A stretch of 14,281 bases of DNA from an uncultured Bacilli bacterium (GTDB lineage: Bacteria; Bacillota_I; Bacilli_A; RF39; UBA660): contig CAKOKR010000029.1 in assembly GCA_934095965.1 (NCBI GenBank), positions 1 to 14,281 of the forward strand, written 5' to 3'. The notes under the pieces were generated by a model, which ran no database searches, was not told the DNA's origin, and saw only the letters and a list, made by a program, of their open reading frames with translations. This document shows positions 1 through 6,394 of this stretch, piece by piece. Position numbers and translations under genes: made by a program. Numbering within the stretch: position 1 is the stretch's first letter; every line of letters begins with the position of its first letter.

Positions 1-756
1 ATCCATAACTTCAGGTTCTACTACTTCTTCAGTTTTACTTTCATCTACATTTTCTTCTGGTTCAACTTCATCATTATTATCTACTACTACATCAGATGTA
101 TCTTCAAGTAACTCATCAATTGTTTTAACTTTTTGTTTCTTTTCTTCTTCATTTTCTTTTAATTTAACTGTAACAGTTTCTTCATAATAAGATGTTGGTT
201 CTTCTTTAGGTATTTCTCCAAAAGCTTTCTTTCTTACACTGTTAAAATCAATTGCTTTATCTTTATTATCAACATTCTTTTCTTTAATATCTTCTGGTTT
301 ATAATCTTCATTTAAAATTCCATATACAGGTGATATAATCGGAGATGGTTTAAACTTTCTTCTTTCTACAACTTCAGTTTTTTCAATTCGCTCATATCTA
401 CCTAAATCATACTTCTTTTCAATCTTTTTCTTTTTTTCATATTCTAAAACATTCGTAGTTGGTTTTGGTTTATTAACCCTACTCATGCTTTCAAATTCTT
501 TTTCATCAAATTCTTGAAAAGGAAAAGTATTATCACTCTTAAATAAATCTCTTTCATTTATTTGATCATGCTTCACTTCTTTTGGTACTTCCACTTTAGG
601 TGGAGTATTAATAACTACTTCTTCCCTTTTTTGAGGTTCAATTCTCTCAGCTATTGGTTTTTTAGCTTCACTTACCTTTGGCTTCGGAGTATCTACTACT
701 TCATCATCTTCAACTTCTTCAAACAAAATACCTTTAATTTTATTAAACAATCCCAC
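1..756 (-). CDS. Acidic low-complexity protein of unknown function, C-terminus beyond the left edge
   Basis: An open frame of 252 codons runs from a GTG start at 756 to base 1 without a stop, so the C-terminus is missing. The start is set by a strong ribosome binding site (AGGAAGGTGG, about 765-774) and by the start MGLFNKIKGILF, a short amphipathic segment. The rest is mostly Glu, Lys, Asp, Val and Pro and is predicted disordered. One ordered-looking island, FKPSPIISPVYGIL near residues 134-147, stands out as a likely conserved motif. There is no signal peptide or membrane segment, so the protein is probably cytoplasmic. The start lies inside the end of the upstream lipoprotein gene (14-base overlap, different frame), implying co-transcription and coupled translation. 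I recognise no family. The layout (amphipathic tip, acidic linker, short motif) suits a scaffold or envelope/division adaptor, but that is inference. Confidence 0.85.
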   Translation of the reverse strand, partial: MGLFNKIKGILFEEVEDDEVVDTPKPKVSEAKKPIAERIEPQKREEVVINTPPKVEVPKEVKHDQINERDLFKSDNTFPFQEFDEKEFESMSRVNKPKPTTNVLEYEKKKKIEKKYDLGRYERIEKTEVVERRKFKPSPIISPVYGILNEDYKPEDIKEKNVDNKDKAIDFNSVRKKAFGEIPKEEPTSYYEETVTVKLKENEEEKKQKVKTIDELLEDTSDVVVDNNDEVEPEENVDESKTEEVVEPEVMD

Positions 757-1402
757 AGTTATCCACCTTCCTAATTAAATCTGGATCATGAATTTTTTCT
801 TCTTCTTGTTCATAATCATCATCAACCGTTATATAATTATTTTCACTACCTTTTGTATTAAATATATTGAATTCTTCTTCATTGAAATTTAATACATCAT
901 CCCCCATTAAATTTTCAATTACACTATTATTATACTCAATACTCTTAAGGATGTATATAATAGATAACATAGCTTCATTCAAACCATCTTCATCTACTAT
1001 TACTTCTATTTTAGCATAATTATACATAATTTCAACTAAATATTTATCATTTTTTAATAAATTTATTTCAGCATACCCAAATTTACCATCATAATTTATA
1101 GATTTTGAATATACTGCATTCTTATTAATACTGTATTCTTTAAAAACTTCTTTTGAATAACTAACTAAATCAACATACAAATAATATTTATATTTTGCAT
1201 CAGTTATAACCTCATTATAAAGGGTACTACTTCTTACTCTCATATTCCTTGGTAAGTAATAACTATAACCAGTTCTATAGGTATTATCTCTATTACTACG
1301 CGTTGAAATATTTCTAAGTATCTCATCATAACTTAACTTAGATACATTCGTACATCCAGTAAGTAAAAATACAAATAATATCATAATAATTATTTTTTTC
1401 AT
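743..1402 (-). CDS. Lipoprotein of unknown function
   Basis: The 219-residue product starts MKKIIIMILFVFLLTGC: two lysines, a hydrophobic stretch and a lipobox (LLTGC). Lipid attachment is therefore expected at Cys17, anchoring the protein on the outer face of the membrane. The mature part has alternating beta-like stretches rich in Tyr (about residues 40-155), then an acidic tail with repeated Glu and Asp (about 170-210). I recognise no enzyme motif. A GGAGAG ribosome binding site (about 1409-1414) precedes the ATG. The last codons overlap the GTG start of the acidic protein by 14 bases, so the two form an operon and may act together across the membrane; that link is inferred from position only. 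The C-terminal residues are encoded in the ribosome binding region of the downstream gene. Confidence 0.9.
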   Translation of the reverse strand: MKKIIIMILFVFLLTGCTNVSKLSYDEILRNISTRSNRDNTYRTGYSYYLPRNMRVRSSTLYNEVITDAKYKYYLYVDLVSYSKEVFKEYSINKNAVYSKSINYDGKFGYAEINLLKNDKYLVEIMYNYAKIEVIVDEDGLNEAMLSIIYILKSIEYNNSVIENLMGDDVLNFNEEEFNIFNTKGSENNYITVDDDYEQEEEKIHDPDLIRKVDNCGIV

Positions 1403-1422
1403 AACTTATCTCTCCATATAAT

Positions 1423-1451
1423 ATTATAACAAAAAAATACAAACTAATAAA
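1423..1451 (-). promoter_or_regulatory. Likely promoter of the lipoprotein operon
   Basis: On the minus strand TATAAT (1423-1428) lies 17 bases downstream of TTTATT (1446-1451). The -10 matches consensus perfectly and the -35 is weak (three of six). The predicted transcript start falls almost on the GGAGAG site, giving a very short leader, so the true start may differ slightly. Confidence 0.5.
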
Positions 1452-1462
1452 GATAAAATTTA

Positions 1463-1480
1463 TTGTAAAACATTTTACAA
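1463..1480. promoter_or_regulatory. Perfect 8-2-8 palindrome upstream of the lipoprotein promoter
   Basis: TTGTAAAA-CA-TTTTACAA has two perfect 8-base arms and ends 11 bases upstream of the proposed -35 of the lipoprotein operon. Size and symmetry suit a dimeric repressor or activator. It resembles no operator I can name firmly; it lacks the CG core of a CcpA cre site and the TTGTGA arms of a Rex site. Confidence 0.4.
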
Positions 1481-1547
1481 ACATTGATGTAAAAGAGTGT
1501 TAAATAGCATATTTTTTTAAAACTTTTGTCGTACGGTGTCGAATTGC

Positions 1548-1575
1548 TTGCATTATCATATTTTTTGTGTATAAT
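1548..1575 (+). promoter_or_regulatory. Sigma-A promoter for a candidate small RNA
   Basis: TTGCAT (1548-1553), 16 bases, then TATAAT (1570-1575) reads towards a non-coding stretch. The block TGCTTGCATTAT (1545-1556) is identical to the one around the -35 of the tRNA-Gly promoter (12752-12763), which supports use as a stable-RNA promoter. Confidence 0.6.
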
Positions 1576-1581
1576 AGCTTT

Positions 1582-1675
1582 CTGTTACCAGCAAATGGTA
1601 ATAAAAAAATAACTAATTATCAAAATCGTTCTTATTTTTCACCCTCTAAACTTCAAAACATAATTAGTTATTTTT
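1582..1675 (+). ncRNA. Candidate small RNA, about 95 nt
   Basis: The stretch lies between two minus-strand genes and has its own plus-strand promoter just upstream. Near the 5' end is a hairpin TTACCA-GCAAA-TGGTAA (1585-1601). It is followed by a 16-base perfect inverted repeat (1605-1620 with 1660-1675) enclosing a 39-base loop that contains the pyrimidine-rich segment TTTTTCACCCTCT. The right arm ends in five Ts. There is no credible reading frame. A C/U-rich loop could pair with purine-rich ribosome binding sites, as in some Firmicutes sRNAs, but that is inference. It is not 6S, SRP or tmRNA as I know them. The stem also suits the trmB terminator, so the RNA call depends on the promoter being active. 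Confidence 0.4.
1603..1675 (-). terminator. Probable bidirectional terminator (trmB side)
   Basis: The 16-base perfect stem (1605-1620 / 1660-1675) begins 14 bases after the trmB stop. On the minus strand it ends in a run of seven Ts (1603-1609), some inside the stem. The 39-base loop is unusually long and the stem is almost all A-T, so efficiency is uncertain. Read the other way, the same stem would end the plus-strand small RNA. Confidence 0.5.
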
Positions 1676-1688
1676 GGGATTTCTATTC

Positions 1689-2294
1689 TTAGGAATCTTT
1701 TTTTATTACCTCAACATATTTTATCTTAATCCCCATATTACTAAATCTTTCTTCATATTCAGTACATACATTTTTAATATCTTCACTATGTAAATCATAA
1801 CTTATTCTTTTAATTTCATAACCATATTCTTTATATTGTTCTAAACTAAACGAAAATAAATCATCATTATCTGTCTTTTGTATTATATGTTTATCACCTT
1901 TAAATAGTTTATCATAAACTTGTAAATAATTAATTGATGTAAGTCTTCTTTTAGCATGTCTATCTTTTGGCCATGGATCAGAAAAATTAAGATATATCGT
2001 ATCAATCTTGCCTTCTAAAACATCCACCAAATTAGCAATATCACCAACAAGAATCTTTAAATTATCTGGTTTATATTGATTAATCTTTTTTATTGCAACA
2101 CTTGCAACACTACTAAACTTTTCAACACCAATATAATTAGTCTCTGGATTTTCCAGTGCCATATTTAAAATAAATTGTCCTTTTCCCATTCCAATTTCTA
2201 AACAAATCTTATTATCATTACTAAAATTATCTTCAAAATAATAATCACAACCACCTAAAAGTTCATCTTTATCCTTTGGATTACGCATTCTCAT
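1689..2294 (-). CDS. trmB: tRNA (guanine-N7-)-methyltransferase TrmB
   Basis: The enzyme methylates G46 in the variable loop of tRNA to m7G with S-adenosylmethionine. The sequence shows the SAM-binding motif EIGMGKG (residues 33-39), a motif II acid in GVEKF, the family signature DPWPKDRHAKRR (106-117) and the C-terminal TEYEERF motif. The length of 201 residues is typical of bacterial TrmB. A longer frame opens at a TTG at 2312, but that TTG overlaps the GGAGGT ribosome binding site (2305-2310). The ATG at 2294 gives the family-typical start MRMRNPK at a spacing of 10 bases, so I use it. The gene is divergent from a small plus-strand gene with only 49 bases between the starts, and a hairpin terminator follows its stop. 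Confidence 0.95.
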   Translation of the reverse strand: MRMRNPKDKDELLGGCDYYFEDNFSNDNKICLEIGMGKGQFILNMALENPETNYIGVEKFSSVASVAIKKINQYKPDNLKILVGDIANLVDVLEGKIDTIYLNFSDPWPKDRHAKRRLTSINYLQVYDKLFKGDKHIIQKTDNDDLFSFSLEQYKEYGYEIKRISYDLHSEDIKNVCTEYEERFSNMGIKIKYVEVIKKDS

Positions 2295-2343
2295 ATTACC
2301 ATTTACCTCCAATTTACATATATTATGGTAAGGAGGACTTTAA

Positions 2344-2616
2344 ATGAGAAAAAATAGAAATTCTTTTTTTACAGAATCAAATATGAACTATTCTAATTTT
2401 CAAACTCAAGGTAATTATCCTTATCCACAAAATATGAATAATATGCCATATCAACAAATGCCATACATAGATACAACAGACAGTATTGAAAATAGACTTG
2501 CCAAACTAGAACGTCAAATAAATCGTCTAAATGCTAGAGTTAGCAAACTAGAAAGTGTAAATACGACATTTCTAGACACAGACATTGACACATCAAGCAA
2601 TATGTACATGCTTTAA
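2344..2616 (+). CDS. Small Asn/Gln/Tyr/Pro-rich protein with a C-terminal coiled coil
   Basis: This 90-residue protein has an AGGAGG site (about 2331-2336) at good spacing before its ATG. Residues 1-42 are disordered and rich in Asn, Gln, Tyr, Pro and Met. Residues about 46-72 form a heptad-like helix (IENRLAKLERQINRLNARV) that should make a coiled coil. There is no signal peptide, membrane segment or catalytic motif. Sticky low-complexity tails joined to short coiled coils occur in spore coat and structural proteins, and the convergent neighbour is a sporulation gene, so a spore role is possible but unproven. Its TAA overlaps the cse60 stop in the palindrome TTAA (2613-2616). Confidence 0.8.
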   Translation: MRKNRNSFFTESNMNYSNFQTQGNYPYPQNMNNMPYQQMPYIDTTDSIENRLAKLERQINRLNARVSKLESVNTTFLDTDIDTSSNMYML

Positions 2617-2783
2617 TTATAAATAATCATTGCACTAAAACAATAGAGCTGTTCTTCTCCACAAACTGCTATAGCAACTTGATACTTGATATCTATTATA
2701 TCAAAATCTCCAGAATTTAGAAAGCCATTTACAGCACTTTCTAAATCTTTTTCATGTCCTTCATCAAATACTTTAACTTTCAT
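2613..2783 (-). CDS. cse60: Sporulation protein of the Cse60 family
   Basis: A 56-residue protein with start MKVKVFDEGHEKDLESAVN and end YCFSAMIIYN. The pattern VKVFDEXHEKDLE ... DIKYQVA ... YCFSAMIIY matches the small Cse60 family (B. subtilis Cse60 is about 60 residues and is made in the mother cell under sigma-E). Its biochemical role is unknown. It is predicted cytoplasmic with an alpha/beta fold. A GGTGAT ribosome binding site (about 2788-2793) precedes the ATG. It converges tail to tail with the small coiled-coil gene, sharing four bases. I could not find a clear sigma-E type promoter upstream. Recognition is from memory of the family signature; a profile search would settle it. Confidence 0.82.
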   Translation of the reverse strand: MKVKVFDEGHEKDLESAVNGFLNSGDFDIIDIKYQVAIAVCGEEQLYCFSAMIIYN

Positions 2784-2842
2784 AATATCACCAACACTAT
2801 TTTACAACAATAAACTTAAATAATTTGTCAGTTATTGTAACC

Positions 2843-2881
2843 AACTATAAATTTCCGGCCTAAACCGGACTTTTTATAGTT
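2843..2881 (+). terminator. Two-part hairpin with a GC-rich core, possible terminator
   Basis: An outer A-T stem (AACTATAAA 2843-2851 with TTTATAGTT 2873-2881) surrounds a GC core (TCCGG 2854-2858 with CCGGA 2865-2869, loop CCTAAA). In the plus direction the core is followed at once by CTTTTT, as in an intrinsic terminator, and it is the first such structure after the 2344-2616 gene. It also lies between the divergent cse60 and 3049-3228 genes, so a protein-binding role is an alternative. Confidence 0.45.
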
Positions 2882-2954
2882 AATTCGTCCAAAAAGTTGT
2901 AACGTTCATTTTTTTAAACTTTTCCATCAAATAAAAACATTTTATAAATTAAAC

Positions 2955-2992
2955 TTGTCTTTAAAGCAATTAATTTGTACAATATATGTACA
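2955..2992 (+). promoter_or_regulatory. Promoter with overlapping TGTACA operator-like repeat
   Basis: TTGTCT (2955-2960), 17 bases, TACAAT (2978-2983) makes a sound sigma-A promoter for the small gene at 3049, with a leader of about 59 bases. Two copies of the self-complementary TGTACA (2976-2981 and 2987-2992) flank ATATA. They cover the -10 and the predicted start, where a bound repressor would block transcription. Confidence 0.5.
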
Positions 2993-3048
2993 GATTTGAA
3001 TTTAACTACATGTGATTTTGCTTCAAATATAATTAGGGAGGACTACAA

Positions 3049-3228
3049 ATGAAAGAAAATAAAAAAAATGTTAGTTTTCAAAATGAAGAATTACAAAAAA
3101 AAGTCAAAGAATTAATTGAAAGAGGTCAAAAATTAAACAAGGTTAAACCACTTTCAGAAGCATTTAAAAAGAATCCAGTAGAGGATGAAGAACACAAGGA
3201 AAAAATTACTGAAAAAATAAATTTGTAG
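3049..3228 (+). CDS. Small charged helical protein of unknown function
   Basis: A 59-residue frame starting MKENKKNVSFQNEELQKKVK has a strong AGGGAGGA site (3035-3042), its own promoter and a textbook terminator directly after the stop, so it is very likely a real monocistronic gene. About half the residues are Lys, Glu, Asp, Asn or Gln. Residues about 12-42 should form an amphipathic helix (LQKKVKELIERGQKLNKV). There are no cysteines, no membrane segment and no known motif. It could be a small regulator or a sporulation protein given nearby cse60, but nothing in the sequence shows this. Confidence 0.75.
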   Translation: MKENKKNVSFQNEELQKKVKELIERGQKLNKVKPLSEAFKKNPVEDEEHKEKITEKINL

Positions 3229-3233
3229 ACTAG

Positions 3234-3259
3234 GAGTATTAATTTTTAATACTCTTTTT
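3234..3259 (+). terminator. Intrinsic terminator of the 59-residue gene
   Basis: GAGTATTAA (3234-3242) pairs perfectly with TTAATACTC (3246-3254) over a three-base loop, followed by TTTTT. It lies six bases after the stop codon. Confidence 0.9.
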
Positions 3260-3311
3260 ATTTGTATTTTTATAAATAATCATATCATTATATATATTAT
3301 AATTAATATTC

Positions 3312-3351
3312 CATTGAAAATTTTTGCCACTTTTACCACTTTTTTTCAATG
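3312..3351. repeat. Inverted repeat between convergent genes
   Basis: CATTGAAAA (3312-3320) and TTTTCAATG (3343-3351) are perfect 9-base arms around a 22-base loop that contains two near-direct repeats of CCACTTTT/CCACTTTTT. It lies between the converging 3049-3228 gene and leuS and may be a backup terminator. The rest of 3260-3373 shows nothing else. Confidence 0.4.
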
Positions 3352-3360
3352 AGGTCACAC

Positions 3361-3384
3361 AAAAAAAGAATTGTTATTTAACAA
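3361..3384 (-). terminator. Likely terminator of the leuS operon, overlapping the leuS stop
   Basis: On the minus strand TTGTTA-AA-TAACAA (3384 to 3371) includes the leuS TAA and is followed by TTC and seven Ts (3367-3361). The stem is only six A-T-rich pairs, so it is weak alone. Confidence 0.5.
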
Positions 3385-5770
3385 CAATATTAACAATTCT
3401 TCCCTTTATAACTATTATTTTAACTACCGTTTTACCATCGATATGTTTCTTAACATTATCACTACTCAAAGCTTTTTCCTTAATACTTTCTTCATCTTCA
3501 TCATCAGCAATAACAATTGATGCTCTAAGTTTTCCATTAACTTGAACTCCTATTTCTTTTTCGTTTTCTATAGTTTTAGCTTCATCAAATTCTGGCCATT
3601 TAGCATAAGATAAATCATCATCCATCTTTAAAACTTCATGCCATAATTCTTCAGCTATATGAGGAGCAACAGGATTAAGTAATTTTACAAAACCTTTAGC
3701 ATATTCAAGTGGATACACTTCTTCTTTATAAACTGCATTAATAAAAATCATCATTTGACTAATTGCAGTATTAAAACTCAAACTTTCATAATCATTTGTA
3801 ATCTTTTTAACAGTTTGATGATAAATCTTTTCTAAATTAGTATTTTGAACATCTTTAATTTTATCATCATCATTATAAAGTCTCCAAATCCTATCTAGGA
3901 ATTTTCTAGCACCTTCAACACCAGTATTATTCCAAGGTTTATCAGCTTCTAATGGTCCCATAAACATTTCATAAAGTCTTAAAGTATCTGCCCCATATTC
4001 TTTTACAACATCATTTGGATTAACAACATACTCTGGATATCTTTTACCCATTTTAACTCCATTTGAACCTAAAATCATACCTTGATGAACTAACTTTTTA
4101 AATGGTTCACTAACAGGAACAATACCTTTATCATACAAATAATTATTCCACATTCTAGAATAAAGAAGATGACCAACTGCATGTTCAGGACCTCCAACAT
4201 ATAAATCAACAGGCATCCAATGTTCTAGTAATTTTTTATCAGCTAAAGCATTTTCATTATCTGGATCAATATATCTTAAGAAATACCAACTAGAACCAGC
4301 ACTACCAGGCATTGTTGAAGTTTCTCTTTTTCCTTTTATTCCATCAACTGTAACATTTACCCAATCTACATCATTTTCAAGTGGTGCCTTACCATTTTTC
4401 CCCTTATAATCTAAAAGTGCAGGTAATACAAGAGGTAATTCTTCATCTTTTAAAGCAATATCCCTTCCATCTTCAAGATGAATAATTGGCACAGGTTCTC
4501 CCCAATATCTTTGACGAGCAAATATCCATTCTCTCAATCTATAATTTACTTCCCTCTTGCCACACTTATTTTCTTCAAGCCAAGAAAGCATTTTTTCTAT
4601 AGCATCTTCTTTATTAAGTCCATCCAAAAATCCTGAATTAACATGAATTCCATCTTTAGTATAAGCTTCCTTTTCTATATTTCCACCAGCAAGAACTTCA
4701 ATAATTGGAATATTAAATTTTTTAGCAAACTCATAATCTCTTTCATCATGAGCAGGAACAGCCATAATAGCACCAGTACCATAAGATGCTAAAACATAAT
4801 CACTAATCCAAATAGGTATTTTAACTCCATTCACTGGATTAATAGCATAAGCACCTGTAAATACACCAGTTTTTTCTTTATTAAGTTCAGTTCTTTCCAA
4901 ATCAGATTTAGAGGCACATGCTTTTTTATATTCTTCTATAGCGTTCTTTTGCTCATTTGTAGTAATCAAATCAACAAGTTTATGTTCCGGAGCAAGAACA
5001 CAATAAGTAGCACCAAATAATGTATCACATCTTGTTGTAAATACAGTAAAATCCAAATCAGTACCATCAACTTTAAATATTACTTCAGCACCAACAGACT
5101 TACCAATCCAATTTCTTTGAATTTCTTTAGTAGACAAAGGCCAATCTATTTTATCTAACCCATCAAGTAACTTTTCTGCATACTTAGGTATATCAATTAC
5201 CCATTGCTTCATATTTTTACGAACTACCGGATACCCTCCACGTTCACTCTTACCATCAATAACTTCATCATTAGCAAGTACAGTACCAAGTTCTTCACAC
5301 CAATTAACAGGCATTTCAATACATTTAGCAAGACCATCTAAAAAAAGTTCTTTAAAAATCCATTGTGTCCATTTATAAAATTTTGGATCACATGTTGAAA
5401 TTTCTCTATCCCAATCATATGAAAATCCAAGCATTTTAAGTTGACTTTTAAAAGTTTTAATATTTTCTTTAGTAAACTCTTCAGGATGATGACCAGTACT
5501 TATTGCAAATTGTTCTGCAGGAAGGCCAAAAGCATCCCAACCCATTGGATGTAAGACATTAAATCCTTGCATTCTCTTCATCCTTGCCACAATATCAGTC
5601 GCCGTATATCCTTCCGGATGTCCTGCATGAAGACCAACTCCAGATGGATAAGGAAACATATCTAAAGCATAAAACTTAGGTTTTGAAAAATCCCATATAT
5701 CAGTTTTAAATGTTTTATTATCTTCCCAATATTTTTGCCATTTCTTTTCTATTTGTTCATGATTATACAT
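3374..5770 (-). CDS. leuS: Leucyl-tRNA synthetase
   Basis: A class Ia synthetase that charges tRNA-Leu with leucine in the cytoplasm. At 798 residues it is full length for bacterial LeuRS. Landmarks: the HIGH-type motif HAGH (48-51); the CP1 editing domain with the threonine-rich FTTRCDTLFG (244-253) and the editing aspartate in AHDERDYEF (Asp345, the same number as in E. coli by this count); then the leucine-specific region and catalytic core, the KMSKS-loop position reading KMGKR (573-577), and EYGADTLRLYEMFMGPLE leading into the anticodon-binding helices. Both serines of KMSKS are replaced, but both lysine/arginine positions stay basic. The ATG overlaps the stop of the upstream membrane-protein gene by eight bases (ATGTATAA), so the two are translated in a coupled way. 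The operon is headed by a T-box leader with a leucine specifier. Confidence 0.98.
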   Translation of the reverse strand: MYNHEQIEKKWQKYWEDNKTFKTDIWDFSKPKFYALDMFPYPSGVGLHAGHPEGYTATDIVARMKRMQGFNVLHPMGWDAFGLPAEQFAISTGHHPEEFTKENIKTFKSQLKMLGFSYDWDREISTCDPKFYKWTQWIFKELFLDGLAKCIEMPVNWCEELGTVLANDEVIDGKSERGGYPVVRKNMKQWVIDIPKYAEKLLDGLDKIDWPLSTKEIQRNWIGKSVGAEVIFKVDGTDLDFTVFTTRCDTLFGATYCVLAPEHKLVDLITTNEQKNAIEEYKKACASKSDLERTELNKEKTGVFTGAYAINPVNGVKIPIWISDYVLASYGTGAIMAVPAHDERDYEFAKKFNIPIIEVLAGGNIEKEAYTKDGIHVNSGFLDGLNKEDAIEKMLSWLEENKCGKREVNYRLREWIFARQRYWGEPVPIIHLEDGRDIALKDEELPLVLPALLDYKGKNGKAPLENDVDWVNVTVDGIKGKRETSTMPGSAGSSWYFLRYIDPDNENALADKKLLEHWMPVDLYVGGPEHAVGHLLYSRMWNNYLYDKGIVPVSEPFKKLVHQGMILGSNGVKMGKRYPEYVVNPNDVVKEYGADTLRLYEMFMGPLEADKPWNNTGVEGARKFLDRIWRLYNDDDKIKDVQNTNLEKIYHQTVKKITNDYESLSFNTAISQMMIFINAVYKEEVYPLEYAKGFVKLLNPVAPHIAEELWHEVLKMDDDLSYAKWPEFDEAKTIENEKEIGVQVNGKLRASIVIADDEDEESIKEKALSSDNVKKHIDGKTVVKIIVIKGRIVNIVVK

Positions 5771-6161
5771 TTTTACTCCAACCTTTCTTAACTAATATTC
5801 TTCCAAATATCTCATATAATGAATAAATAAGTCCAAATAAAAGGACAAACCCTAGTAACATACTAAACCCAATATTCCAAGGAATCATATAAACTATCAT
5901 AAATACCACTGCAATAATAAATGCATCAATTAATGATACCCAGATAAATAAATAATTTAAATTAACTTTATTCATATCTAAATTAAACTTAGGTATTAAA
6001 TAAGATAATCCAATAAAATCCTCTAACTTTTTATTTTTCTTCTTTTTCTTTTGTTTAACAATATTACTATAACCTCTTTTAAACACCCACAGGTAATTAA
6101 CTAAAAAAACTAAAACAAATACTGCTAAACCCCAATATAAAGTTTCAACAAAATTCTCCAT
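5763..6161 (-). CDS. Three-helix membrane protein in the leuS operon
   Basis: A 132-residue integral membrane protein starting MENFVETLYWGLAVFVLVFL. It has one membrane helix near residues 7-28, a cytoplasmic lysine-rich loop (KQKKKKKNKK, about 37-46), a conserved-looking segment FIGLSYLIPKFNLD, then two helices at about 71-92 and 96-117 and a short basic tail. The basic loop suggests the loop faces the cytoplasm. The frame extends upstream to a TTG at 6191, but GGAGGA (6165-6170) and the T-box terminator fix the start at the ATG at 6161; the spacing is short (3-4 bases). It is the first gene behind a leucine T-box and overlaps leuS by eight bases. It lacks transporter length. I know of no assigned function. 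Confidence 0.88.
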   Translation of the reverse strand: MENFVETLYWGLAVFVLVFLVNYLWVFKRGYSNIVKQKKKKKNKKLEDFIGLSYLIPKFNLDMNKVNLNYLFIWVSLIDAFIIAVVFMIVYMIPWNIGFSMLLGFVLLFGLIYSLYEIFGRILVKKGWSKNV

Positions 6162-6170
6162 ACGTCCTCC

Positions 6171-6359
6171 AAACAAAAAAGTGATACCCAAAGGACGAGT
6201 TTCCCCGTGGTACCACCTTATTTTTAAACTTAATTAATTGATACGGAAATTACCCCATTTACATCCATAAGCAAGTTCAATTACTATCTTTATTAGTTTC
6301 CATCAACCACTAACTTTCTCTAAAAGACTACTAATTTACTACTCTTACTTCATCTGCAT
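6171..6359 (-). promoter_or_regulatory. Leucine-specific T-box leader (tRNA-Leu sensing riboswitch)
   Basis: On the minus strand the leader has the hallmarks of a T-box: the Stem I apical element GTGGTTGATGG (GGTTGATG at 6308-6301), the specifier region GAA-CTT-GC (6278-6271) with CTT, a leucine codon, and the T-box core AAGGTGGTACCACGG (6219-6205). The bulge TGGT is complementary to ACCA, matching an uncharged tRNA-Leu with discriminator A. AAGG and CCTT around the core can form the antiterminator. The same GTGGTACC can instead pair with GGTATCAC to form the terminator. Uncharged tRNA-Leu should therefore switch on the membrane-protein/leuS operon. Family behaviour is established; the specifier assignment is by alignment in my head. 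Confidence 0.93.
6175..6216 (-). terminator. T-box terminator
   Basis: GTGGTACC (6216-6209) pairs with GGTATCAC (6188-6181), with one G-T pair, around a small CGGG-GAAA-CTCG hairpin. Six Ts follow (6180-6175). The ribosome binding site of the first gene comes directly after. Confidence 0.85.
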
Positions 6360-6365
6360 ATATGT

Positions 6366-6394
6366 ATTATATTAAATTTCTGCAATATATTCAA
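6366..6394 (-). promoter_or_regulatory. Promoter of the T-box/leuS operon
   Basis: TTGAAT (6394-6389), 17 bases, TATAAT (6371-6366). It lies across the last codons of the GH31 gene, giving a start near 6359 and the full T-box leader. Confidence 0.8.

Noticed and set aside
562..774. Plus-strand open frame of 70 codons rich in Phe and Tyr
   Set aside because: It is the reverse of the acidic minus-strand gene, whose Glu/Lys codons read as Phe/Leu on the other strand; no ribosome binding site.
2295..2312. Upstream TTG start for trmB
   Set aside because: It overlaps the GGAGGT ribosome binding site and adds residues not typical of TrmB.
3324..3545. Plus-strand frame over the leuS 3' end
   Set aside because: Lies antisense to the conserved leuS C-terminus, with low-complexity residues and no start signals.
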